A DNA stretch of 64,000 bases from Pseudomonadota bacterium. Its GTDB lineage: Bacteria; Myxococcota_A; UBA796; UBA9615. Position numbers and translations under genes: made by a program. The notes beneath the pieces were generated by a model. It was not told the origin of the DNA and made no database searches. It worked only from the letters and a program-made list of their open reading frames with translations. The stretch lies in the NCBI GenBank assembly GCA_024229515.1, contig JAAESI010000232.1:1-64000 (forward strand), read 5' to 3'. Position 1 is the first letter of the stretch, and the number at the start of each line of letters is the position of its first letter. This document shows positions 52,645-60,145 of the stretch, piece after piece.

Positions 52645-53435
52645 TTCTCCCAGACCGCCCACGGCCGGTCGCCGTCGTCCCACATGCGGTTGATCTGCAT
52701 GTACTCGCGGTAGGTGTCGATCGACTTCCAGAAGCCGTCGTGGCTGTAGACGGCCAGCTGTCCGTCGTCGGCCAGCCGCTGCAGCGGCTCCTGTTCGAAG
52801 ACGCACGCGTCGTCGAGGTAGTCCAACACCTTGGGCTCCAGCACGAAGAAGCCGCCGGAGACGTAGCTGTCGAGCCGCGGCTTCTCGCGGAACCCGGTGG
52901 CGTCGCCGCTGCCGTCCCGCTCGATGATCCCGAACCGGGACTGCGGCCGCAGGGCGGTCACCGTCGCCAGCCGGCCCGACTCCTTGTGGCGTGCCAGCAG
53001 CGCGCCGAGGTCGATGTCGGCGACGCCATCGCCGTACGTCATCATGAAGGTGTCGTTCCGCAGGTGGTCGCGGCACCGGAAGATCCGGCCTCCGGTCATC
53101 GTCGTCTCGCCGGTGTTGGCGAGGGTGATCTCCCACCCCTCGATGTCGTGCGGCTCGTGGAACTCCAGCTCATTGACGGCGCTGCCGGAGCCGTAGCGCA
53201 GCGTCAGGTCCGCGGTCTGCTCCCGGTAGTTCAGGAAGTAGTCGCGGATCATCGCGCCCTTGTAGCCGAGGGCAAGCACGAAGCTGTCCAGCCCCTGGGC
53301 GGCGTAGATCTTCATGATGTGCCACAGCAGCGGCCGCCCGCCGACCTGCACCATCGGCTTGGGCCGGAACTCGGTCTCTTCCTTGAGACGCGTGCCCTGG
53401 CCGCCGCACAGGATGACGACGCGGGGGGAGCTCAT
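52641..53435 (-). CDS. rfbF: Glucose-1-phosphate cytidylyltransferase
   Basis: A 264-residue nucleotidyltransferase: GGQGTRLKEETEFRPKPMVQ is the phosphate-binding loop with the conserved PKPM lysine; GYKGAMIRDYFLNY, TYGDGVADIDLGAL and SGGFFVLEPKVLDYL are typical of RfbF (CTP + glucose-1-phosphate to CDP-glucose). Length fits the family (about 257). It overlaps its neighbours on both sides by ATGA, coupling it with the GT2 gene before and the dehydratase after. Confidence 0.93.
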   Translation of the reverse strand: MSSPRVVILCGGQGTRLKEETEFRPKPMVQVGGRPLLWHIMKIYAAQGLDSFVLALGYKGAMIRDYFLNYREQTADLTLRYGSGSAVNELEFHEPHDIEGWEITLANTGETTMTGGRIFRCRDHLRNDTFMMTYGDGVADIDLGALLARHKESGRLATVTALRPQSRFGIIERDGSGDATGFREKPRLDSYVSGGFFVLEPKVLDYLDDACVFEQEPLQRLADDGQLAVYSHDGFWKSIDTYREYMQINRMWDDGDRPWAVWEK

Positions 53436-54181
53436 CGTCCGCCCGCCCGGCGGCGAAGCATGTTGATCGCGAACTCGATGACCGTGCCCACGCCGACCTT
53501 GCTGACCCCGAAGTCGCGCGCTCGCGCGAGCACGTCGACCTCGGCCAGCTTCATCACCTGCTCGGCCACGCCGATCATGATCTCCGGATCGAGGAACCAG
53601 TCCGCGGACTTCGGCGGGCCGAGCTGGTTCCACGCGTCGCGCGTGAAGATCTTCGGGCAGCCGTTGGCGTCGGTGCTGGTGACGTGAAAGAGCCACAGCG
53701 CGGCGGTGTTGTAGACCCGCGTCACGACGGTCCGCTGCCAGCCGTCCATGCGCTGCACGCGGCGCGCCTTGGCGACATCCACGTCGTCCGCCACGAGTCG
53801 GCGGTAGACCCGCAGCACGTCGTCGGCGCCGACCTGGGCGTCGCCCCACATGTAGCCCAGCAGGGGGGTGTCGGCCGTCTCCATGCCGGCGAGGATTCCG
53901 CCGCCGTAGCCCTGGTTCTTGTCCAGGTACACGCCGCGCACGGCGTCGTGCTCGGCCTCGAGCCGCTGGACGATCGCCCGGGTGCCGTCGCGCGAACCGT
54001 TGTCCACGAGGATCAACGTGAACGGGACGTCGGCTTTGCCGAAGGCGTCCAGCAGGTCGCGGACCACGCGCTGCACGTTCCCCTCCTCGTCGTACAACGG
54101 GATGGTGAGGGAGAGAGGGGGGCGCTCCGAGCCGGTGGGCCGGCTTCGATCGGGCGGGATCCAGTTGTCGTTAGCAGCCAA
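53432..54181 (-). CDS. Family 2 glycosyltransferase
   Basis: A 249-residue cytosolic or membrane-peripheral GT-A glycosyltransferase: LSLTIPLYDEEGNVQRVV, LILVDNGSRDGTRAIV and YMWGDAQVG (DxD-like GDAQ) are visible. It is like dolichol/undecaprenyl-phosphate glycosyltransferases without the membrane extension, and probably adds a sugar during surface glycan synthesis. The start is TTG at 54181, 3 nt after the rnhB stop. The stop overlaps rfbF (ATGA). Confidence 0.88.
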   Translation of the reverse strand: MAANDNWIPPDRSRPTGSERPPLSLTIPLYDEEGNVQRVVRDLLDAFGKADVPFTLILVDNGSRDGTRAIVQRLEAEHDAVRGVYLDKNQGYGGGILAGMETADTPLLGYMWGDAQVGADDVLRVYRRLVADDVDVAKARRVQRMDGWQRTVVTRVYNTAALWLFHVTSTDANGCPKIFTRDAWNQLGPPKSADWFLDPEIMIGVAEQVMKLAEVDVLARARDFGVSKVGVGTVIEFAINMLRRRAGGR

Positions 54182-54184
54182 CGC

Positions 54185-54844
54185 TCAGGAAAATAGCTGA
54201 CCCTGGGCCGACTCCGCGACGATGCGGCGGCAGGTGTCCCATTTGGTGCGCACGAACGAGGGCCACTTTCGCTCCCGCGTCCAATGGTCACGGAGAAAAT
54301 GGGTCGTCTTCGGATCGCCCGGATATCCGGAGCCCAGCGGCACGCCAGCCTCCAGCTCGATGCCCTGGAGCCGCTCGTCCCGGGTCGTCTTGGCGAACAC
54401 CGACGCGGCCGCGCAGCACATGTAGGTGTCGTCCGCGCCGTTCTCCGCGATGATCTCGATCTCCATCACGCCGACGGCGGCCAACCGCTCGCGGATGTCT
54501 TTGACGTAGTTCGGGATCCCCGAAGGCTGCACGGGCGCATCGAGCACGAGCACATCGGGCTTCAGCCGCGCGGCGAGGTCGACGATCACCCGCTTGCCGA
54601 TGATCCCCAGGTTTTCCGCGTCGATCACCGCCGGCTCGATGGCCACGGTCTCCCAGCGGATCGCGACGTCGGGGATGCGGCCCTTCAGATCGTTACGCTT
54701 GTCCTTGGTCAGCTTCTTCGAATCCCGCACGCCCATGTCACGCAGGGTGGGCTCGTCGGACTCTTCAATCAGGCACGCACCGAAGACCAGTGGACCGAGG
54801 ACGCAACCGCGTCCCGCTTCGTCGATTCCAAGGCGAATGGGCAT
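54185..54844 (-). CDS. rnhB: Ribonuclease HII
   Basis: A 219-residue cytosolic endonuclease that nicks RNA in RNA-DNA hybrids and removes single ribonucleotides. The N-terminal GIDEAGRGCVLGPLV supplies the first catalytic Asp/Glu pair (DEAGRG); RDSKKLTKDKRNDL and VLVLDAPVQPSG (second Asp) follow. Length is typical. ATG at 54844 is chosen: TACCCT lies 6 nt upstream and MPIRLGIDEAGRG begins at the first strand; the frame is open upstream but without homology. It heads the glycan operon, an unusual pairing. Confidence 0.93.
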   Translation of the reverse strand: MPIRLGIDEAGRGCVLGPLVFGACLIEESDEPTLRDMGVRDSKKLTKDKRNDLKGRIPDVAIRWETVAIEPAVIDAENLGIIGKRVIVDLAARLKPDVLVLDAPVQPSGIPNYVKDIRERLAAVGVMEIEIIAENGADDTYMCCAAASVFAKTTRDERLQGIELEAGVPLGSGYPGDPKTTHFLRDHWTRERKWPSFVRTKWDTCRRIVAESAQGQLFS

Positions 54845-54850
54845 CGGCGG

Positions 54851-54856
54851 AGGGTA
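54851..54856 (-). promoter_or_regulatory. Putative -10 TACCCT before rnhB
   Basis: Minus-strand TACCCT, 6 nt before the rnhB ATG; no ribosome binding site. Confidence 0.45.
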
Positions 54857-54951
54857 GGGCAGCGATGAACCCTCGTCCAGGGTCCGCCAGGTGCATAGCC
54901 TGTGGAGACGAAATGTGCCGTAACCCTTCGAAAATTGGTCCTTTTGTGTCG

Positions 54952-54981
54952 TTGACACCCCCTCTCAGCGACTCTTATACT
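54952..54981 (+). promoter_or_regulatory. Strong sigma70-like promoter of the lipoprotein operon
   Basis: TTGACA (54952-54957), 18-nt spacer, TATACT (54976-54981). The -35 matches consensus fully and the -10 at five of six. The ribosome binding site GGAGG (54994-54998) lies 6 nt before the ATG at 55005. It is the closest match to consensus that I found in the window. Confidence 0.8.
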
Positions 54982-55004
54982 CAGCGGTCCCCCGGAGGTT
55001 CCCG

Positions 55005-56930
55005 ATGATCCGTCAGGTCGTGCCCGCACTTGCGCTGGCTCTCTTCGCTGCAGTCGCCTTGATGGCGGGCTGTGAGGCGCCGCCCGCGGAGGTCACGCTT
55101 CAGACGGCCGAACCGCTGGTCCGCCTGTCCCCCCGCTACGGCGGCCAGGGCATGGCCATGACCGTTGAACTGCGCGGCATCAACACCCAGTGGGAGCAGG
55201 GCGATCTGACGGTCGACCTGGGCACCGACATCCTCGTCGGCGGCGTCACCGTCAACGGCCCCAACCACGCCGAAGCAGAGATTCAGATCAGCCCCACTGC
55301 GGCGCTGGGCTTCCACGACGTCAGCGTCTCCTTCCCCGTCGAGGTCGACGAGGAGGTGACCACCCGCAGCGTGGTCCTCGAGCAGGCCGAAGGCTTCACC
55401 GTCGAGCCCGGCGGCATCGTCTCCATCAGCCCCAACCGCGCCCGCCTCGGCGAGACCCTCCAGGTGGAGGTCATCGGCTTCAACACCGGCTGGCAGGACG
55501 GCGTCACGTGGGCCGACTTCGGTCCCGGACTGTTCGTGAACTGGGTCACCATCGCGGACCCGACCACCGCCTACGTCAGCGTCTCGGTGGACCAGCGGGC
55601 GGACCCCGGCTTCCACACCGTCGTGCTCTTCAACGGGCCCTTCGGCGCCACCGCGGACGACGGCTTCTTCGTCGACCGCAGCTCGATCGCCATCGAGATC
55701 GACCCGGACCACGGCAACCAGGGCGAGATCCTCCCGTTCGTGGTGCGCGGCTTCGGCACCCACTGGGCCGACGGCATCGACCCCGACACCGGGCTGGAGC
55801 GGCAGACGCTCATCGACATGAGCACGTCCATCTGCGTCAACGAGGGCTACCCTGAGTGCCAGGACGAGATCGAGCCGGGCGGCGTCATGACGGTGCTCGC
55901 GCCGACCAACGTCCAGGGCTCCATGCAGATCAGCAACGGTGCTGCCCCGACTACGTACGACGTCCGCGCCTACGTGCTCGAGCGTGAGGACTTCAACGAG
56001 AACGGCCTCATCGAAGAGGGCGAGTACTCGGTCGTCGAGGAGGTCATCCTCCACGACGGGTTCGAGGTCCGCGAGGTCCCGATCGACTGCAACGACAACC
56101 CGGGCGTCAGCTTCAGCTTCAGCGTCACGCGGGACATCGACAACGACACCTGCACCGTCAACGAGTCGGTGTCGGCGTCCGCCGTCTTCTTCACCCCGCT
56201 GGACCCGCCGTGCGGCCCGCCCCCCGGCCCGCCGGTCTTCCCCTACGACATCAACTACACGCAGAGCCCGCCCAGCGGTTCGGTCGACTGCCCCGCCACG
56301 CCGACGTGCGACGCGGGTCCGTTCGTGTACTTCGAGAGCGACCAGAACACGATCACGCTGGCCCGCCAGGAGAACACCTACACCGGTGAGATCTTCTACG
56401 TGCCGGAGGTGCTGCTGACGCTGGAGGACTACAAGTTCGGCTACGTCGACTACGACCTCGTGGCCGACCCGGGCAGCGACGACGACTCCCAGATCCCGGC
56501 GTTCCGGGCCGAGGACGTGCTCTTCACGCTCCCGTCGGACTTCGACCTGCTCGAGCCGATGCCCTGCCAGAACTTCACCCACGACCCCGCCGACGACCTC
56601 GAGATCCTCTGGACGCCGGCGATGACGTACGACGTCGCGGGCCTCTCGGCGCTGTACTCCGGCTCGGACGCGACGGTGGATCCGCCGCAGCCGTGGCGCG
56701 TCATCACGCTGCCGTGGGACGACGGCGAGCACATGTGGGAGTCCTCCGCGTTCCAGCCCCCGTTCCCCGAGGGCGGCGGGTACTTCATCTTCGGCGCCGG
56801 CGTCGGCGAGCCGAAGTGGTTCCTGGACTTCGGCAACGGCCCCATCGGGGTCGAGAACCAGGGCCGCTCGGGCCTCACCTGGCGCGGCTTCATGCTGCTG
56901 CAGTCCGGTGGCGACGAGACCGAGGAGTAG
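55005..56930 (+). CDS. IPT/TIG-like repeat lipoprotein
   Basis: A 641-residue lipoprotein (lipobox LMAGC, Cys about 23). At least three tandem Ig-like modules of about 90-100 residues begin near residues 41 (SPRYGGQGMAMTVELRG), 141 (SPNRARLGETLQVEVIG) and 232 (DPDHGNQGEILPFVVRG), each with the SPxxGxxG opening of IPT/TIG domains; the rest is beta-rich with several cysteines and an aromatic C-terminus. Probably an adhesin or surface scaffold. First gene of the five-gene operon, directly behind the consensus promoter. Function not known. Confidence 0.85.
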   Translation: MIRQVVPALALALFAAVALMAGCEAPPAEVTLQTAEPLVRLSPRYGGQGMAMTVELRGINTQWEQGDLTVDLGTDILVGGVTVNGPNHAEAEIQISPTAALGFHDVSVSFPVEVDEEVTTRSVVLEQAEGFTVEPGGIVSISPNRARLGETLQVEVIGFNTGWQDGVTWADFGPGLFVNWVTIADPTTAYVSVSVDQRADPGFHTVVLFNGPFGATADDGFFVDRSSIAIEIDPDHGNQGEILPFVVRGFGTHWADGIDPDTGLERQTLIDMSTSICVNEGYPECQDEIEPGGVMTVLAPTNVQGSMQISNGAAPTTYDVRAYVLEREDFNENGLIEEGEYSVVEEVILHDGFEVREVPIDCNDNPGVSFSFSVTRDIDNDTCTVNESVSASAVFFTPLDPPCGPPPGPPVFPYDINYTQSPPSGSVDCPATPTCDAGPFVYFESDQNTITLARQENTYTGEIFYVPEVLLTLEDYKFGYVDYDLVADPGSDDDSQIPAFRAEDVLFTLPSDFDLLEPMPCQNFTHDPADDLEILWTPAMTYDVAGLSALYSGSDATVDPPQPWRVITLPWDDGEHMWESSAFQPPFPEGGGYFIFGAGVGEPKWFLDFGNGPIGVENQGRSGLTWRGFMLLQSGGDETEE

Positions 56931-56934
56931 CCCC

Positions 56935-57825
56935 TTGAGACGTTCCTTTCTGCTGCTCGCGGCGCTGGTCGCCGGGGTGAGCACCTCGGCCTGCAACGAC
57001 CCGAACCTCACCCGGCTCAACTTCGGTCGCACGGCGATCGCGACGGGCGACTTCGACACGGTCCAGCAGCTGATCCAGGAGGTCGCCAACACGACCACCG
57101 TGGAAGCCGACATCCACTACTACGACGGCTACATCGACGGTCCGCACTTCGAAACGGAGACGGACATCCAGCCCGGCGACCTCGCCCTTCAGGTCGAGGA
57201 TCTGCTGCGCGCCGACACCAGCCAGGGGCTGGACCAGTTCGACACCACGTTCCTGTCCTGCGGCATGCGCGGGGTGGCGGACCACGTCTACAACGGAGTC
57301 GCTGAGGACAACCACCTGGTGGAGGACGGCACCGTCATCGCGAACCTGACGGAGGCGCTGAGCCACGGCGGGGCGCTGTACTTCTCCGACTGGACCTACG
57401 ACCTGATCGAGGCGACGTGGCCCGAGCGCGTCACCTGGGCGGGCGACGAGGACGAGCTCGATGACGCCCAGCGCGGCAAGGCCGGTCCGGTCAACGCCCG
57501 CGTCGTCAGCGAAGAGCTGGCCACGTTCATGGAGGTCGGTATCGGCGACGAGATCGAGATCGTCTTCAACCAGGGCGGCTGGGCCGTTCCCCTGGCGGTC
57601 GCGGACGATGTCGAGGTCCTCGTCGAAGCGGACATCGAGTACGACGACCCGATCACGGGCGAGTTTGTGCTCCGCAACGACGTCCCGCTGGTTTTCTCGT
57701 TCACCGACGCGGGCCGCGTCGTCTACACGGCGTTCCACAACGAGGCCCAGATCACCGACGACGCTCGGGACGTCCTACGATTCTCCCTGACGCGTCTCAG
57801 CGACGCCGGCAGCACCAGTCCCTGA
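56935..57825 (+). CDS. Hypothetical lipoprotein of the surface operon
   Basis: A 296-residue lipoprotein (lipobox STSAC, Cys about 20). The body is alpha/beta with motifs such as LDQFDTTFLSCGMRGVADHV and GALYFSDWTYDLIEATWPER, recalling Rossmann-like ThuA-type domains, but no family can be assigned. TTG at 56935 is the likely start, 4 nt after the preceding stop; a frame from 56908 would overlap it. No recognised catalytic residues. Confidence 0.75.
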   Translation: MRRSFLLLAALVAGVSTSACNDPNLTRLNFGRTAIATGDFDTVQQLIQEVANTTTVEADIHYYDGYIDGPHFETETDIQPGDLALQVEDLLRADTSQGLDQFDTTFLSCGMRGVADHVYNGVAEDNHLVEDGTVIANLTEALSHGGALYFSDWTYDLIEATWPERVTWAGDEDELDDAQRGKAGPVNARVVSEELATFMEVGIGDEIEIVFNQGGWAVPLAVADDVEVLVEADIEYDDPITGEFVLRNDVPLVFSFTDAGRVVYTAFHNEAQITDDARDVLRFSLTRLSDAGSTSP

Positions 57826-57844
57826 CCGGAACGGAAGCACACGC

Positions 57845-59569
57845 ATGAGCCGATTCCACCCCCGACTCTTCGCGGGGCTCGCCTTGCTCGTGCTCGTGGG
57901 CACGACGGCCTGTGAGCCGCCTGTCGAGCTGGTCCGCCGGACCCAGACCGACGTCTTCGAGCAAGAGATCCGCAAGACCGTCGACATCCTCCTCGTCGTC
58001 GACAACAGCTGCTCGATGGTGGACGAGCAGATCAAGCTCGCGGCCAACTTCGACAGCTTCATCGACCAGTTCCTGACGGCCGAGGTGAACTACCAGATCG
58101 GCGTCGTGACGACGGACGTGACGGCGGAGTCGCGTGGGCTGCTCGTGGGCGAGACCCCGGTCATCACCAGCGAGATCCCGATCGCCGAAGCCCGCGCGCT
58201 CTTCCAGGAGAACGTGAAGGTCTGCGCCACCGGCTCCGGCTTCGAGCGCGGCCTCGAAGCGGCCCGCCTCGCGCTGGATCCGCTCGAGGATCTCAACCCC
58301 CAGTTCCTCCGCGAGGATGCCGCCCTGTCCATCGTCTTCGTCAGCGACGAGGACGATGACAGCGCCCTCCCCGTGGGCGAGTACCTGACCTTCTTCAAGG
58401 GCCTCAAGGGCGACCGCGGCTACCGCGACGACACCCTGATCAACCTGTCCGCGGTGGTCGGTCCTCCGCCGGAGGGATGCGAGCAGCCCCAGCCGGTGAT
58501 CCCCGACTGCGCCGACGGTGAAGCCGACGACGAAGACGGCAACATCGACTGCGCCGCCCCCGTCTGCCAGAGCAGCTACTACTGCACGATCGCCGACCAG
58601 ATCGAGACCGACTGCACCGACGGCGTGGACAACGAGGGCGACGGCGTCGCCGACTGCGCCGACGCGGACTGCGCCTTCATCAACGCCTGCCACGAGGTCG
58701 GCTGCTTCAACGGCGAGGACGACGACGGCGACGGCGACATCGACTGCGAGGACATCGACTGCCTCGTCGGCTTCCCCGGCGTGTGCGGCGAGATCAGCTG
58801 CTCCGACGGTGAGCTGTCTCACGTCGGCAACCAGTTCCCGAACTTCGATCTGGACTGCGACGACCCCTCCTGCTTCGCCTGGGACGAGACCTGCACCGAG
58901 CAGCGGGAAGAGATCGACTTCGTCGAGCGCTGCGACACCGCGGTCATCCTCGACCGGTCCACCGGCTCGCTGCTGCAGACCGACGGCCCCGACATCGACA
59001 GCCTCGACGGCCAGTCCGAGTTCGCCGGCTGCGACGACCCCGACTGCGCCAGTTACTACCTGTGCAGCGCCGACCTCCGCATCGAGGGCCACGACCAGTG
59101 CAACGACTGCGTCGACAACGACAACGACGGCCTCGAGGACTGCGAAGACACCGACTGCCTGGACTCGCCCTTCTGCGACAACCCGTACCCCATCGAATCG
59201 GGCGACCGGTACATCGACGTGGCCCTGCGCAGCGGCGGCATCATCACGTCGATCTGCGCCGAGGAGTTCAGCGGTCTGGTCCGCGAACTCGGCCTCAACA
59301 TCAGCGGACTGCGCTCGATCTTCTACCTGACCGCGTGGCCGGACCGTCCGACCATCCGCGTGTTCCTGAACGAGGTCGCCGACGCCAACGAGCTCCTCGA
59401 CGGCTGGGAGTACGACCCGGTAGAGAACCGCATCCTCTTCGTCGAAGGCGCCATCCCCGCCGAGGACAGCACGATCATCGTGAACTACACCCGCAGCCAG
59501 ACCCCGCCCACCGAGCAGGAAGGCGCCTCCGGCTCGGGTGACGACGACGACAGCGTGGGGGGCGAGTAG
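57845..59569 (+). CDS. VWA-domain lipoprotein with inserted calcium-motif repeats
   Basis: A 574-residue lipoprotein (lipobox TTAC). A von Willebrand A domain begins with the MIDAS motif DNSCSM (about residue 52) and includes LSIVFVSDEDDDSALP near 160. Residues about 215-450 are Cys/Asp-rich repeats of MopE kind (CTDGVDNEGDGVADCADADC), after which the VWA-associated C-terminal part resumes (YIDVALRSGGIITSICAEEF). The protein ends in an Asp-rich stretch (GDDDDSVGGE). The MIDAS suggests metal-dependent ligand binding at the surface. Part of the five-gene operon. Confidence 0.85.
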   Translation: MSRFHPRLFAGLALLVLVGTTACEPPVELVRRTQTDVFEQEIRKTVDILLVVDNSCSMVDEQIKLAANFDSFIDQFLTAEVNYQIGVVTTDVTAESRGLLVGETPVITSEIPIAEARALFQENVKVCATGSGFERGLEAARLALDPLEDLNPQFLREDAALSIVFVSDEDDDSALPVGEYLTFFKGLKGDRGYRDDTLINLSAVVGPPPEGCEQPQPVIPDCADGEADDEDGNIDCAAPVCQSSYYCTIADQIETDCTDGVDNEGDGVADCADADCAFINACHEVGCFNGEDDDGDGDIDCEDIDCLVGFPGVCGEISCSDGELSHVGNQFPNFDLDCDDPSCFAWDETCTEQREEIDFVERCDTAVILDRSTGSLLQTDGPDIDSLDGQSEFAGCDDPDCASYYLCSADLRIEGHDQCNDCVDNDNDGLEDCEDTDCLDSPFCDNPYPIESGDRYIDVALRSGGIITSICAEEFSGLVRELGLNISGLRSIFYLTAWPDRPTIRVFLNEVADANELLDGWEYDPVENRILFVEGAIPAEDSTIIVNYTRSQTPPTEQEGASGSGDDDDSVGGE

Positions 59570-59572
59570 GCC

Positions 59573-60145
59573 ATGAAGTACCTCCTCATCGTTCCGTTCC
59601 TCGCGACGCTGATCTTCACGGTCGGCTGCACCAAGGCCGAGTGCGACCCCGCCGCCGCGGACTGTCCCTCCGGCCAGGTCTGCACCGACACCGGCACCTG
59701 CCAGATCATCGCGTGCACCAGCTCGCTGGACTGCCCCATCGAGTCCTGGTGCAACGCCAGCAACGGCCAGTGCGAGACCGGCTGCCTCAACGACCGCGAC
59801 TGCCTGCCCACGCACCAGTGCGATCAGGAGGAGCTGACCTGCTACGAGCCCGGCTGCCGCAGCACCGACCTCGACTGCGACCTGGGCCAGTTCTGCCACG
59901 CCGTCACCGGCCAGTGCGTCGACGCCGGCGACCTGTACTGCAAGGAGTGCAGCAACTCGCAGGACTGCGTGTCCGACAACAACATCTGCGTTCGCATGCC
60001 CGGCACCAGCCAGACGTACTGCGCCGTGGACTGCTCGGGCGGCGCTGAGTGCCCCCGCGGCTACTTCTGCTCGCGCATCCGCGGGCCCGGCGATGTGACG
60101 GTCGGCTACGGCTGCGTCGCTCCCTGCACGGAGATCAACCAGTGA
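59573..60145 (+). CDS. Cys-rich EB/dickkopf-like lipoprotein
   Basis: A 190-residue lipoprotein (lipobox TVGC, Cys about 19) with more than twenty cysteines in repeated units of about 35 residues (CPSGQVCTDTGTCQ, CPIESWCNASNGQC, CDLGQFCHAVTGQC). These look like disulfide-rich EB or colipase-like modules as found in predatory and social bacteria. Stop overlaps the next gene by GTGA. Likely a surface interaction module; no specific role. Confidence 0.82.
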   Translation: MKYLLIVPFLATLIFTVGCTKAECDPAAADCPSGQVCTDTGTCQIIACTSSLDCPIESWCNASNGQCETGCLNDRDCLPTHQCDQEELTCYEPGCRSTDLDCDLGQFCHAVTGQCVDAGDLYCKECSNSQDCVSDNNICVRMPGTSQTYCAVDCSGGAECPRGYFCSRIRGPGDVTVGYGCVAPCTEINQ

